Shown piece by piece: positions 35,504 to 44,080 of a stretch of DNA of 64,000 nucleotides (within the stretch, counting starts at the first letter, position 1; every line of letters begins with the position of its first letter). The position numbers were made by a program, and so were the translations under genes. This DNA is from Sphingobacterium sp. GVS05A (lineage in GTDB: Bacteria; Bacteroidota; Bacteroidia; Sphingobacteriales; Sphingobacteriaceae), in assembly GCF_019969845.1 (NCBI RefSeq), contig NZ_JAHXYR010000011.1, positions 124,001 through 188,000 of the forward strand, read 5' to 3'. A model generated the notes under the pieces. That model was not told the origin of the DNA. It made no database searches and was given only the letters and a program-made list of their open reading frames with translations.

Positions 35504-38500
35504 TTAGAATGTAAATTGAATACCCATAAAATACTCTCTTGAATTTGGGAAGCTCAGTCCCCATGGTGTTTGTCCATCGATTCCGCGGCTCAGATTGGAG
35601 CGGGTATCTCCCGACCCCACTTCTGGATCATAACCCGAGTACTTGGTAAAGGTCAGCAGGTTTTTTGCGCCGACATAAAACCGCAATCGGTCGATCTTCC
35701 AGCGTTCAAGCCTCGGGCTAGAAAAGCTGTAGCCAATGTTGACGACTTTGAGCCGCAGATAAGAACCATCCTCCACAAACCTATTAGACGCCCTTAAATT
35801 CTGATTGGGATCGCCGAGTACAGCACGAGGAATATTGGTGTCTGTATTTTTTGGATAGACGGTCGTTTCACCGGATACCGGATTTTTGAAGACAAGTTCT
35901 TCTGCGCGGTAGCGATCTAACGTTGAGGCAAAATTATTGTAGTAATGGTACATTCCCTCGCCCCAGTAGCGGCTATTGTTGTAGATGTCGTTTCCTTTGC
36001 TCCCCTGCCACATCATTGACAGATCAAAGATCCCAATAGCACTGTTGTAGTTGACATCAGCATTGAAACCGTAGCTAAAATCAGGTATTGGGCTTCCTAA
36101 AAAGTCCTTATCCTGATCATTTAAGACCTTGTCTCCATTTCGGTCATTGAAGCGTACATCGCCCAGTGCTGCATGGGGTGCAAAAGCTTTATCGGCATCC
36201 AATTGCGTCTGGCTGGTGTATAGACCGTTGGTTGTATAGCCCCAAAATTCCCCTATCGAACGGCCAACGGCGGTCCTTGTGACATTTTCTCCCCCAGGCG
36301 AAATACTTCCCCATAGAATTTCATTATTGTTACCCAGGCTCAGGACGCGGTTTTTCACAAAAGAAATATTGGCACCGATATGATAGCCGAAATTACCGAC
36401 CTGATCTTTATACGATGCCAGGATATCCCAGCCCCGATTCCGTATGCTGCCGGCATTCAGCACGGGAAAGTTGTTGACATACCCGGCTGTGAACGAAATG
36501 GGTACATTGATCAGCATGTCCTCCGTCTTTTTATTATAGTAATCGACAGTCAGAGCCAATTTATGATCAAAGAGTTCCAGATCGAGACCAAGGTCAGTTG
36601 AGTACTGACTTTCCCATTTTACATTCGGATTGGAGGGTGTCTGCGGCAGCGCACCGGTAACCATCACATTGTTCAGATAATACCAGACATGGTCGAAACT
36701 AACCGTCCGCTGATACTGATATTGTGCGATATCCGAATTACCCAGAAGCCCATAACTACCACGGAGCTTCAATTCGCTGATTGCAGGAAATGCTTTCATA
36801 AATGATTCCTGACTGATCCGCCATCCTGCCGATACCGAAGGAAAATTTCCATAGCGGTATTGATTACTGAAGTTGGCCGATCCATCTCGCCGCATGTTAA
36901 ATGTCAAGAGATAACGATTGTCATAATTATAGTTGACACGGCCCAGCATGGAATACATAGCCGACTGTCCTACACCCGACCCCACCAGGCGGGAACTTGC
37001 CAAGGAAGCCGAATTGAGGATCAAAACATCTGGACTTGGCAAACCACGGGCACCGGCATTGACCGCATTGTACCTGGATTCTTCGGAAGTAATCCCCGCC
37101 AAGGCCGAAATCGCATGTTTACCAAAATTATTTTCGTAAGTCAGCGTATTTTCAAATAGCCAGCGGTTATTCTGACTGCTAGAAATATTGAGTTCATCAG
37201 GGCTATGGTTCTGATATTGACCAACGGAGTAGTTACCTATATAGCCTTCATTACGTACGCGGCTGAGATCTACCCCCATATTAAATTTATAAACCAGTCC
37301 TTTTATGATCTCATAGGTAGCCCAGGCATTGCCGTTGACCGAAAAATTGTCATTGACGTTTTTGTTGAGGTACGCATTTGCCAAAGCACTCTGCACATCA
37401 GTTCCGTTGCCAGCCCCAGCAAAGCCGGTACTACTGTTAGCATCATATAACGGTAATGTGGAGGACCACTTTTGCGCATCGATGATATTTTTGTCGCTCC
37501 AGTTGCGGCGGGTATAACCTAAGGAAAGTGTTTCGCCTATCTTAAGTTTTCCTTTGGTAAAATCAGAGATGAATTGGGCTCCATAATACTTGTTCTTGTC
37601 CTGAATAATAATGGATTTATCTGTTGCATAAATACCGCTCAGCCGAAAATTGGCATTTTGAGAGCCACCCGAGACCGAGAGATTATGCCTTTGATAATTG
37701 CCCGTTTGTAACAGTTCATCCATCATATTATACCCTTGCCCGATGGCTGACGGTTTAGACAGCGCGTCCAGATAGTCTTTGCGCGAAGGATCTTTATTGT
37801 ACATTTCCTCATTAATCAATTCAGCCAGTTGCTGTCCGTTCAGCAGGGGTACATTATGGGAAATATTTTTGGTGCCGGCGAAAGCATTGTAATCGAGCTT
37901 CACATCCCCGGCTTTACCGCGTTTTGTGGTGACCAAAATAACGCCATTGGCCCCACGGGCACCATAAATAGCGCTTGATGCAGCATCTTTCAATACCTGA
38001 ATACTAGCGATATTATTTTCGTCGGGCATCGCTCCTCCGATCATTCCGTCCACCACATAGAGCGGATCAGTTCCGTTAATGGATCCAACGCCACGGATGC
38101 GGATAGCACCATTGGTTACCTGCACCCCGGGCACAGCACTCTGAAGCGTGGCAATTGTTCCTCCGGGTACTTTTACAAGATCTTTGGTGTCAACAACAGC
38201 AATAGAAGACGTCAGATCGACCTTCTTCTGCTTACCGTATCCCACCACTACAACCTCATCTACCGCAATTTCTGCGGCTACAAGCGGGATACTGATTTCT
38301 GATGAATTACCGATTACATATTCAACATGGTTATACCCTACATTGGATACAATAATGATTTCGCCTGGATTGAGCTTGAGTACAAATTCGCCTTTCTCAT
38401 TTGTTGATGTACTGAGGGTTTTGTCCTTCACTTTGATCGATGCCCCTATTATGGGTTTCCCTTGATCACTTACGATCTTTCCATGGATGACCTTTTCTTG

Positions 38501-38611
38501 AGCGGACAGTCGGCCAATGGACATTAACATGGAAGCCATTAACAACCACTTCACTTTCCTATTCCTTTCTTTAGGAAAACAAAAGAAAGAAGACACATAA
38601 TTTCTGTTCAT
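35504..38611 (-). CDS. SusC-like TonB-dependent transporter 3
   Basis: 1035 residues, outer-membrane. Signal region about 1-38 (preceded by a basic stretch, ending RLSAQ), carboxypeptidase-like domain (about 40-120, VIHGKIVSDQGKPIIGASI), TonB box AVDEVVVVGYGKQKK (about 117-131), plug (LTSSIAVVD, DPLYVVDGMI, GARGANGVILVTTKRGK), barrel ending in YFMGIQFTF. It imports the glycan bound by SusD-3. Its promoter, 190 bp upstream, carries the HTCS-1-type operator, tying it to the xylan response although it lies in a separate operon. Confidence 0.95.
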   Translation of the reverse strand: MNRNYVSSFFCFPKERNRKVKWLLMASMLMSIGRLSAQEKVIHGKIVSDQGKPIIGASIKVKDKTLSTSTNEKGEFVLKLNPGEIIIVSNVGYNHVEYVIGNSSEISIPLVAAEIAVDEVVVVGYGKQKKVDLTSSIAVVDTKDLVKVPGGTIATLQSAVPGVQVTNGAIRIRGVGSINGTDPLYVVDGMIGGAMPDENNIASIQVLKDAASSAIYGARGANGVILVTTKRGKAGDVKLDYNAFAGTKNISHNVPLLNGQQLAELINEEMYNKDPSRKDYLDALSKPSAIGQGYNMMDELLQTGNYQRHNLSVSGGSQNANFRLSGIYATDKSIIIQDKNKYYGAQFISDFTKGKLKIGETLSLGYTRRNWSDKNIIDAQKWSSTLPLYDANSSTGFAGAGNGTDVQSALANAYLNKNVNDNFSVNGNAWATYEIIKGLVYKFNMGVDLSRVRNEGYIGNYSVGQYQNHSPDELNISSSQNNRWLFENTLTYENNFGKHAISALAGITSEESRYNAVNAGARGLPSPDVLILNSASLASSRLVGSGVGQSAMYSMLGRVNYNYDNRYLLTFNMRRDGSANFSNQYRYGNFPSVSAGWRISQESFMKAFPAISELKLRGSYGLLGNSDIAQYQYQRTVSFDHVWYYLNNVMVTGALPQTPSNPNVKWESQYSTDLGLDLELFDHKLALTVDYYNKKTEDMLINVPISFTAGYVNNFPVLNAGSIRNRGWDILASYKDQVGNFGYHIGANISFVKNRVLSLGNNNEILWGSISPGGENVTRTAVGRSIGEFWGYTTNGLYTSQTQLDADKAFAPHAALGDVRFNDRNGDKVLNDQDKDFLGSPIPDFSYGFNADVNYNSAIGIFDLSMMWQGSKGNDIYNNSRYWGEGMYHYYNNFASTLDRYRAEELVFKNPVSGETTVYPKNTDTNIPRAVLGDPNQNLRASNRFVEDGSYLRLKVVNIGYSFSSPRLERWKIDRLRFYVGAKNLLTFTKYSGYDPEVGSGDTRSNLSRGIDGQTPWGLSFPNSREYFMGIQFTF

Positions 38612-38802
38612 AATCTTATTTAAGATAAATGTCTTTTTGCCCCTAGAGGCGAGTACTTGGTTATTTATTTACACGAATTGGTTATTACTAGCATGCTGAC
38701 TGTAGGCGCTAAAATATACAAGATGCATCGCTAAAAATTCATTGTTCCCTTTATCCGATCATTCATAAGAATGAGCTAGCTATTCGCCAATTGGTTATTA
38801 AG

Positions 38803-38864
38803 CAAAGCTATAGGTTTCAAAAAAATGACCTTGCAACAAATAATTAAAAGAAGGGTAAAAATGT
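38803..38864 (-). promoter_or_regulatory. susC-3 promoter with HTCS-1-type direct repeat
   Basis: Minus-strand ACATTTTTACCCTTC starts at 38864, the second half TTATTTGTT follows at 21 bp, and TAGCTTTG (38803-38810) begins 54 bp after the first base. TTG lies 23 bp before the -7 box and TAACCAA 5 bp after it, the same as at the transaldolase promoter. About 30 of the bases around the repeat agree with that site although the genes are unrelated. Confidence 0.7.
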
Positions 38865-39081
38865 CTAAAACCAGTAAATAACAGATTAATCCCGGGTTTT
38901 TTCAATGCAAGTTATTCCCTTCCCCCAATTTGATCCACAAGAGACATAACCAATAACGCATCAATAGATGCTGGGTCATATTCACCGATAAATTTGCCAC
39001 AAATTAAAAGGCGGTATTTGACCTGAAAAATAGGAAAATAATAAATGTAAAAAAAACACTTAAAAATAATTTCGTAATTTA

Positions 39082-39109
39082 TATCTTTGGAGTACCAGTA
39101 CATTAGTAC
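39082..39109 (+). promoter_or_regulatory. GH146 promoter candidate with AGTAC triplet
   Basis: TATCTTTG (39082-39089) matches the -7 consensus; no -33 TTTG is present, which suggests an activator. Just downstream AGTAC occurs at 39091, 39097 and 39105, where a repressor could act. The 21-bp repeat of the other promoters is absent. Confidence 0.4.
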
Positions 39110-39176
39110 ATCATAACCAATAACCAAATAGCTGTATATTTTTATCATTCAGCTGATTAGATATCATAAATTTAAA

Positions 39177-41540
39177 ATGAAATTAAACAGCCGTCTTTCC
39201 CACACGATCCTTGCATTGTTCTTTTGTTCCTCTTTATTTGCACAGGCCTCCAAAGAGCTCAATTATTTCGATCTACAGGATGTCCGATTATTACCAAGCC
39301 CCTTTTATCACGCCCAACAGCTTGATTTGCAGTATTTATTGGATATGGATCCCGATCGTCTCCTCGCTCCATTCTTGAGGGAAGCGGGATTAAAAGTCGT
39401 TAAAGAGTCATATACCAACTGGGAAAATACGGGCCTGGATGGACATATTGGTGGTCATTATCTTTCCGCGCTCGCCAATATGTATGCCTCCACTGGAGAT
39501 CTACGTATCAAAGAACGGCTTGATTACATGATTGTAAACCTGAAGCGCTGTCAGGATGCAAATGGAAATGGCTATATAGGCGGTGTTCCGGGCGGCAAAC
39601 GTATCTGGGAAGAAATTCATGCCGGAAATATCCAATCGAGTACGTTTAGCCTAAATGGCAAATGGGTACCCTTGTATAATATTCATAAGACTTATGCTGG
39701 CCTGCGCGATGTCTACTTGCTGACCGCCAACCAAAGCGCTAAAAATATGCTTATCGAGATGACTGATTGGGCCTGCAAATTAGTTTCTCATCTCTCAGAC
39801 ACGCAGATACAGGATATGCTGCGCAGTGAACACGGTGGACTCAATGAAAGTTTTGCGGATGTTGCTGCAATTACCCAAAATCCCAAATACCTGGAGCTTG
39901 CGCGAAAATTCTCTCATCAGTCTATCCTGGTTCCCTTAACAAAACACCAGGATAAATTAACGGGCTTACATGCCAATACACAGATTCCAAAAGTCCTGGG
40001 TTTCGCCCGGATTGGGGAACTCTCCAAGGATGTGGAATGGACCGGCGCCATACGCTACTTCTGGGATAATGTAGTATTGCATAGATCCATTGCCATCGGC
40101 GGAAATAGCGTCAGTGAACATTTTAATCCAACAAACGATTTCTCAAAGATGGTTCAGAGCATCGAAGGCCCCGAGACCTGTAACACCTACAATATGCTGC
40201 GGCTCACGAAAATGCTATACCGCACAGATCCACAGGCCAAGTACATTGATTTTTACGAAAGGGCATTATACAATCATATTTTGTCGAGCCAGCATCCCGA
40301 ACATGGGGGGCTTGTATACTTTACGCAGATCCGTCCAGGACATTATCGCGTCTATTCGCAACCGCAGACGAGTATGTGGTGCTGTGTTGGGTCGGGCATG
40401 GAAAACCACGCCAAGTATGGCGAAATGATTTATGCGCACAAACAGGATGACTTGTACGTCAATCTCTTTGTTCCCTCCCAATTACATTGGAAAGAAAAGG
40501 GCATCGAGATTATTCAGGACAACAACTTTCCAAAAGAAGCGTATACCTCGCTGATCATTAATTCCAAAAGAAAACATGAATTTACACTTTATCTACGTAA
40601 ACCTAAATGGCTCAAAGATAATCCTATAATTTCAATAAACGGAAAACCTTATCCCGCTACGGATTCCACGGAAACACATGTCATCATAAAACGAGTCTGG
40701 AAGCCCGGTGATCGCCTGCGTATGGAATTGCCGATGGAAATCCAGATTGAACAGTTACCTGACCAGAGTAACTATTACAGCATATCCTATGGGCCTGTTG
40801 TGCTCGCTGCACGTTCGGGAACGAGTGATCTCACAGGACTAAAGGCCGACGATAGCCGGATGGGTCATATCGCATCCGGAAAACAGATCCCATTGCGCGA
40901 TATCCCTATCCTTGTCACTGATCCTAAAGCGATCCCGACACTTATTCATCCGATCCCTGGCAGACCATTGCATTTTACACTCAGAGGACTTCGTCAAGGG
41001 AAAGACACACTAAACATGGAACTTGAACCTTTCTATAGTCTTCATGATAGTAGATATATTCTGTATTGGCCACAAACAACTGCCAGCCAACTTCAACTCC
41101 TGCAGGATAAAATTGAAAGGGATGAACGCGAAAGCCTTGCCCTCACTGCAATCACGGTGGACAAGGTGATTGCGGGTGAACAACAGCCGGAATCGGATCA
41201 CTTCTTTCGGGAAGAAAATAGCAAGGCCGGGAGCACTGACGATACGCGCTGGCGTGAAACCACCGGCTGGTTCAGTTACCAGCTAAAAAATACAGACGCT
41301 AATGCACTATACCTGAAATTTATGACAGATACTGCGCTGCGAAGTACCGAAATCATCGTCAATGGAATCCTTGTTGAAACCCTAAAGAGCACCGATAGCA
41401 GTGCTATTGTTACAACCTCGCGCATAAAGCTTCCCAAAGGAAGTACCGCTATGTCGACAATAGAGGTAAAAATCAAGGGGACATTAACGTCCCCCAGTCA
41501 TAAAATTTTAGAAATACGGACACTCCGCTCGGATGAATAA
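39177..41540 (+). CDS. GH146/GH127-type beta-L-arabinofuranosidase (DUF1680)
   Basis: 787 residues, signal peptide about 1-23 (SLFAQ). The (alpha/alpha)6 barrel is recognised by GLDGHIGGHYLSALA (about 86-100), GGNSVSEHF (E314, probable acid/base), EGPETCNTYNMLRLT (E333, C335) and SMWCCVGSGMENH (C402, C403). In this family the zinc is held by one Glu and three Cys, and one of the paired cysteines is the nucleophile; all are present. It splits beta-L-arabinofuranose from oligosaccharides. A C-terminal extension (about 640-787) forms extra sandwich domains. It is a single-gene unit that ends only 5 bp from the convergent GH2 gene. Confidence 0.9.
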   Translation: MKLNSRLSHTILALFFCSSLFAQASKELNYFDLQDVRLLPSPFYHAQQLDLQYLLDMDPDRLLAPFLREAGLKVVKESYTNWENTGLDGHIGGHYLSALANMYASTGDLRIKERLDYMIVNLKRCQDANGNGYIGGVPGGKRIWEEIHAGNIQSSTFSLNGKWVPLYNIHKTYAGLRDVYLLTANQSAKNMLIEMTDWACKLVSHLSDTQIQDMLRSEHGGLNESFADVAAITQNPKYLELARKFSHQSILVPLTKHQDKLTGLHANTQIPKVLGFARIGELSKDVEWTGAIRYFWDNVVLHRSIAIGGNSVSEHFNPTNDFSKMVQSIEGPETCNTYNMLRLTKMLYRTDPQAKYIDFYERALYNHILSSQHPEHGGLVYFTQIRPGHYRVYSQPQTSMWCCVGSGMENHAKYGEMIYAHKQDDLYVNLFVPSQLHWKEKGIEIIQDNNFPKEAYTSLIINSKRKHEFTLYLRKPKWLKDNPIISINGKPYPATDSTETHVIIKRVWKPGDRLRMELPMEIQIEQLPDQSNYYSISYGPVVLAARSGTSDLTGLKADDSRMGHIASGKQIPLRDIPILVTDPKAIPTLIHPIPGRPLHFTLRGLRQGKDTLNMELEPFYSLHDSRYILYWPQTTASQLQLLQDKIERDERESLALTAITVDKVIAGEQQPESDHFFREENSKAGSTDDTRWRETTGWFSYQLKNTDANALYLKFMTDTALRSTEIIVNGILVETLKSTDSSAIVTTSRIKLPKGSTAMSTIEVKIKGTLTSPSHKILEIRTLRSDE

Positions 41541-41545
41541 GCCCA

Positions 41546-44047
41546 TCAGTTAACGCTATAGGATACCGTGGCGGCTTTCAGCCAGGGGGAGCTCAACCGA
41601 ATGGTAATCTGGTCACCTGATTTGCCCGTTGATTGTACATAAACGATCATTTTGCCTTGATGGCCCCGTTGTTTATTATCCGTATAATCGCCCATATCAG
41701 CATTATTTCCGGCCTCCATACCCAATAAACGCGCATTCCCGGCAATATCGCAGGTAATTTCATCCTCCGAAAGAACCACGGGAATGCCCTTATCATCGAC
41801 AAGCTGCACCATCAGCTGCAGCATCTCCCCTGCTTTGATCAACGGATCCCCAACAGGCATAGCCTGAATGGATGCTGGCCGCTGGCTAGATTGAATTGCA
41901 TGGCGGACAACTTCTTTTCCATTGCTGTCCAGCCCGATCGCTTCCAGTTTACCAGTGGCATAAGGGATATCCCAAAAGATAATTCCTGTTTTCGCATCGT
42001 ATTTTTTCTCATCACCCACGGTCTGCCCATTCAGTGTTAGTCGGGCTGCAGCACTATTGGTATAGCAGACCACCCGGATCAGCTGACCGTCCTGATAATT
42101 CCAGATCGGCCAGGCATCCATGGAGGGGCTTTCGTTCTTTCGTTGTTCCTGCTGAGCTTCCAGAGCGGACCACACATCTGTTGTACCAGTTGCCCCGGCC
42201 AATGGATAGGTTCCCAAATAAGCCATGGGTTTTTCTGCCCACAAAGACTGGCGAAAATATCCTCTGGGCTTGATAAAGCCAGCAAAATCAAGTAAGCCCG
42301 AATAAAAACCGCGCGAAGGCCAACGGCCCGATTCGCCCAGATAGTCGATCCCCGTCCACAGGAACTGTCCAAATATATGTGCATTGTCGCGTACAGCCAG
42401 CCACGCCGGAAGATCATGCCGATTTTCACTGCCAAATATGACACGCGTTGGGTAACGCTGGTGGTCTTCCTGATATCGGCTCTCCGTATAATTGTATCCC
42501 GCAATATCAAGCGCTCCGGGGTAGGCCGTTTCATTAGACATCGCTACACCCGCCAGGCCTGCTGTTACCGCCCGGCTGCGATCGTATTTTTTTACCACAG
42601 CAACCAGGCGTTTGGCAATATCCCCCAAACGCATGGCGTCCGGTGCATCTTTCTTATAACCGCCATAAGAGGCCTGGGTAAAACCACCTTCTTTTTTCTC
42701 GCCATTCAAAATCGGATGGGAATAGGGATCATTGGGATAATCCACTTCATTGCCTATGCTCCAGGCAAATATCGACAGGTGATTCCGGTCCCTTTGAACC
42801 ATATCGGCCAAATCCCGCTCCCCCCACTCTTCAAAAAAGTCGTAAGCTCCCTCAAAACCGGGTACCCCTGCATTCCAGCCCTGCAGCCACTTTCGCTTCG
42901 GAAATTCCCACTCATCAAATGCTTCATCCATGACCAACAGGCCCAGCTCATCACATAAATTATAAAGTGAGGTCGCCTGTGGATTATGGCTCGTACGCAC
43001 GGCGTTAACACCAAGAGATTTCAGTGTGAGTAAGCGACGCTTCCACACTTCGGTATAGACCTCGGCACCCAGTACGCCGGCATCGTGATGCAAGCAGACA
43101 CCTTTCACTTTCATCCATTGGTTGTTTAAGGCGAAGCCTTTATCCGGATCAAAGGTAAAGGTCCTAAAACCGGTCTTTACTTCGGACTGATCTATCTGTT
43201 TACCTTTTTGCCACAGTGTTGTCCGCAAGGTGTACTGTATAGGCTGCGTTAAGTTCCACAGCTTTGGATTTGATGCTGTCAATTTCAGATCTAGGCGTGC
43301 TCTATCAGCAGCAGCGATAGTAAGCTGCCCGGATTTTTTCTCAACGAGCCTGCCTTCGGCATCAATGAGCTCCTGCTGCACGGTAACTGGGCTTCGCAAG
43401 GACGAACTGTTGACCACCGTAATTTCGGTATTGAGTACTCCTTTTCCACCCTTAAGTTCCGGATAGGCGTATACCCCCCATTGATCCAGATGTACCTGAT
43501 TGGCCTTGACGACCCAAACATCCCGGTAGATGCCAGATCCAGTATACCAGCGCGAATCCGCGCTTTTGCTATGGTCGACTTTGACCGCAATGGTATTTTC
43601 CTTCCCAAATTCAATATACGGGCTGATATCATAGGAAAATGATACATAGCCATTGGGGCGCTTACCGACAGATTTGCCATTGACAAAGACTTCACTGCGG
43701 TTGTAAACACCTTCAAAATAAAGAAAGATCTTCTTTCCTTGGTCTTCAGCAGGTATGGTCAGCTGTTTTCGGTACCAACCTATCCCGCCGGGTAAATATC
43801 CCGTGGCGCTGGCCAGATTTGGACTCAAGGGGTACTTTACGCCCCAATCATGGGGTAGTCTAACCGATTTCCAGGCCTGCTCGTTTAGTGCTGTTGCGCT
43901 TTGCCCTGCTCCTGCGGTTTCTAACTGGAACTGCCAGTCTGCATTGATACGCTGCGCGACACCAAAACCCGGCTGTGCGTAAACGGAGCTCAGCCCGATT
44001 AAAACTGACGCCGCAAGGATCGCTATATTTTTAATTATTATGCTCAT
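41546..44047 (-). CDS. GH2 glycosidase, beta-galactosidase-like
   Basis: 833 residues, signal about 1-24 (SVYAQ). Domains in order: jelly-roll (about 30-185, VRLPHDWGV, IGWYRKQL, FEGVYNRSEVFVNG), Ig-like (about 190-295), TIM barrel (about 300-600, VKGVCLHHDAG, NAVRTSHNP, acid/base in WSIGNEVDYP, nucleophile in FGSENRHD), DUF4982-like (about 610-690) and a C-terminal Ig-like domain (about 735-833). GH2 covers beta-galactosidases, glucuronidases and some arabinosidases; the domain set fits the large Bacteroidota beta-galactosidase group. Last gene of the susC-4 operon, 33 bp after the double GH43. Confidence 0.88.
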   Translation of the reverse strand: MSIIIKNIAILAASVLIGLSSVYAQPGFGVAQRINADWQFQLETAGAGQSATALNEQAWKSVRLPHDWGVKYPLSPNLASATGYLPGGIGWYRKQLTIPAEDQGKKIFLYFEGVYNRSEVFVNGKSVGKRPNGYVSFSYDISPYIEFGKENTIAVKVDHSKSADSRWYTGSGIYRDVWVVKANQVHLDQWGVYAYPELKGGKGVLNTEITVVNSSSLRSPVTVQQELIDAEGRLVEKKSGQLTIAAADRARLDLKLTASNPKLWNLTQPIQYTLRTTLWQKGKQIDQSEVKTGFRTFTFDPDKGFALNNQWMKVKGVCLHHDAGVLGAEVYTEVWKRRLLTLKSLGVNAVRTSHNPQATSLYNLCDELGLLVMDEAFDEWEFPKRKWLQGWNAGVPGFEGAYDFFEEWGERDLADMVQRDRNHLSIFAWSIGNEVDYPNDPYSHPILNGEKKEGGFTQASYGGYKKDAPDAMRLGDIAKRLVAVVKKYDRSRAVTAGLAGVAMSNETAYPGALDIAGYNYTESRYQEDHQRYPTRVIFGSENRHDLPAWLAVRDNAHIFGQFLWTGIDYLGESGRWPSRGFYSGLLDFAGFIKPRGYFRQSLWAEKPMAYLGTYPLAGATGTTDVWSALEAQQEQRKNESPSMDAWPIWNYQDGQLIRVVCYTNSAAARLTLNGQTVGDEKKYDAKTGIIFWDIPYATGKLEAIGLDSNGKEVVRHAIQSSQRPASIQAMPVGDPLIKAGEMLQLMVQLVDDKGIPVVLSEDEITCDIAGNARLLGMEAGNNADMGDYTDNKQRGHQGKMIVYVQSTGKSGDQITIRLSSPWLKAATVSYSVN

Positions 44048-44080
44048 GTTATGTAGTCGTTTAGGTTGATCTGATTGCTA

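Larger units (their letters stand above)
38612..39176. other. Divergent regulatory region between susC-3 and GH146
   Basis: 565 bp with no supported gene; the one 78-codon frame lacks any recognisable feature. It contains the susC-3 promoter and operator (38803-38864), the GH146 -7 box (39082-39089), and several copies of TTGGTTATT or its complement (38657, 38678, 38791 on plus; 39119 reversed). CATAACCAATAAC occurs twice (38945, 39113) and AGTAC three times (39091, 39097, 39105). Confidence 0.7.

Noticed and set aside
39015..39023. TATTTGACC before GH146 as an HTCS-2 half-site
   Set aside because: Only a single copy, and its distance to the -7 box (67 bp) does not match the susC-4 layout (64 and 42 bp).
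38912..39148. 78-codon minus-strand open frame in the susC-3/GH146 intergenic region
   Set aside because: AT-rich, no homologous motif, and it covers the promoter elements of both flanking genes.
42377..42958. 193-codon plus-strand open frame opposite GH2
   Set aside because: It is antisense to the conserved GH2 barrel, including the acid/base region.
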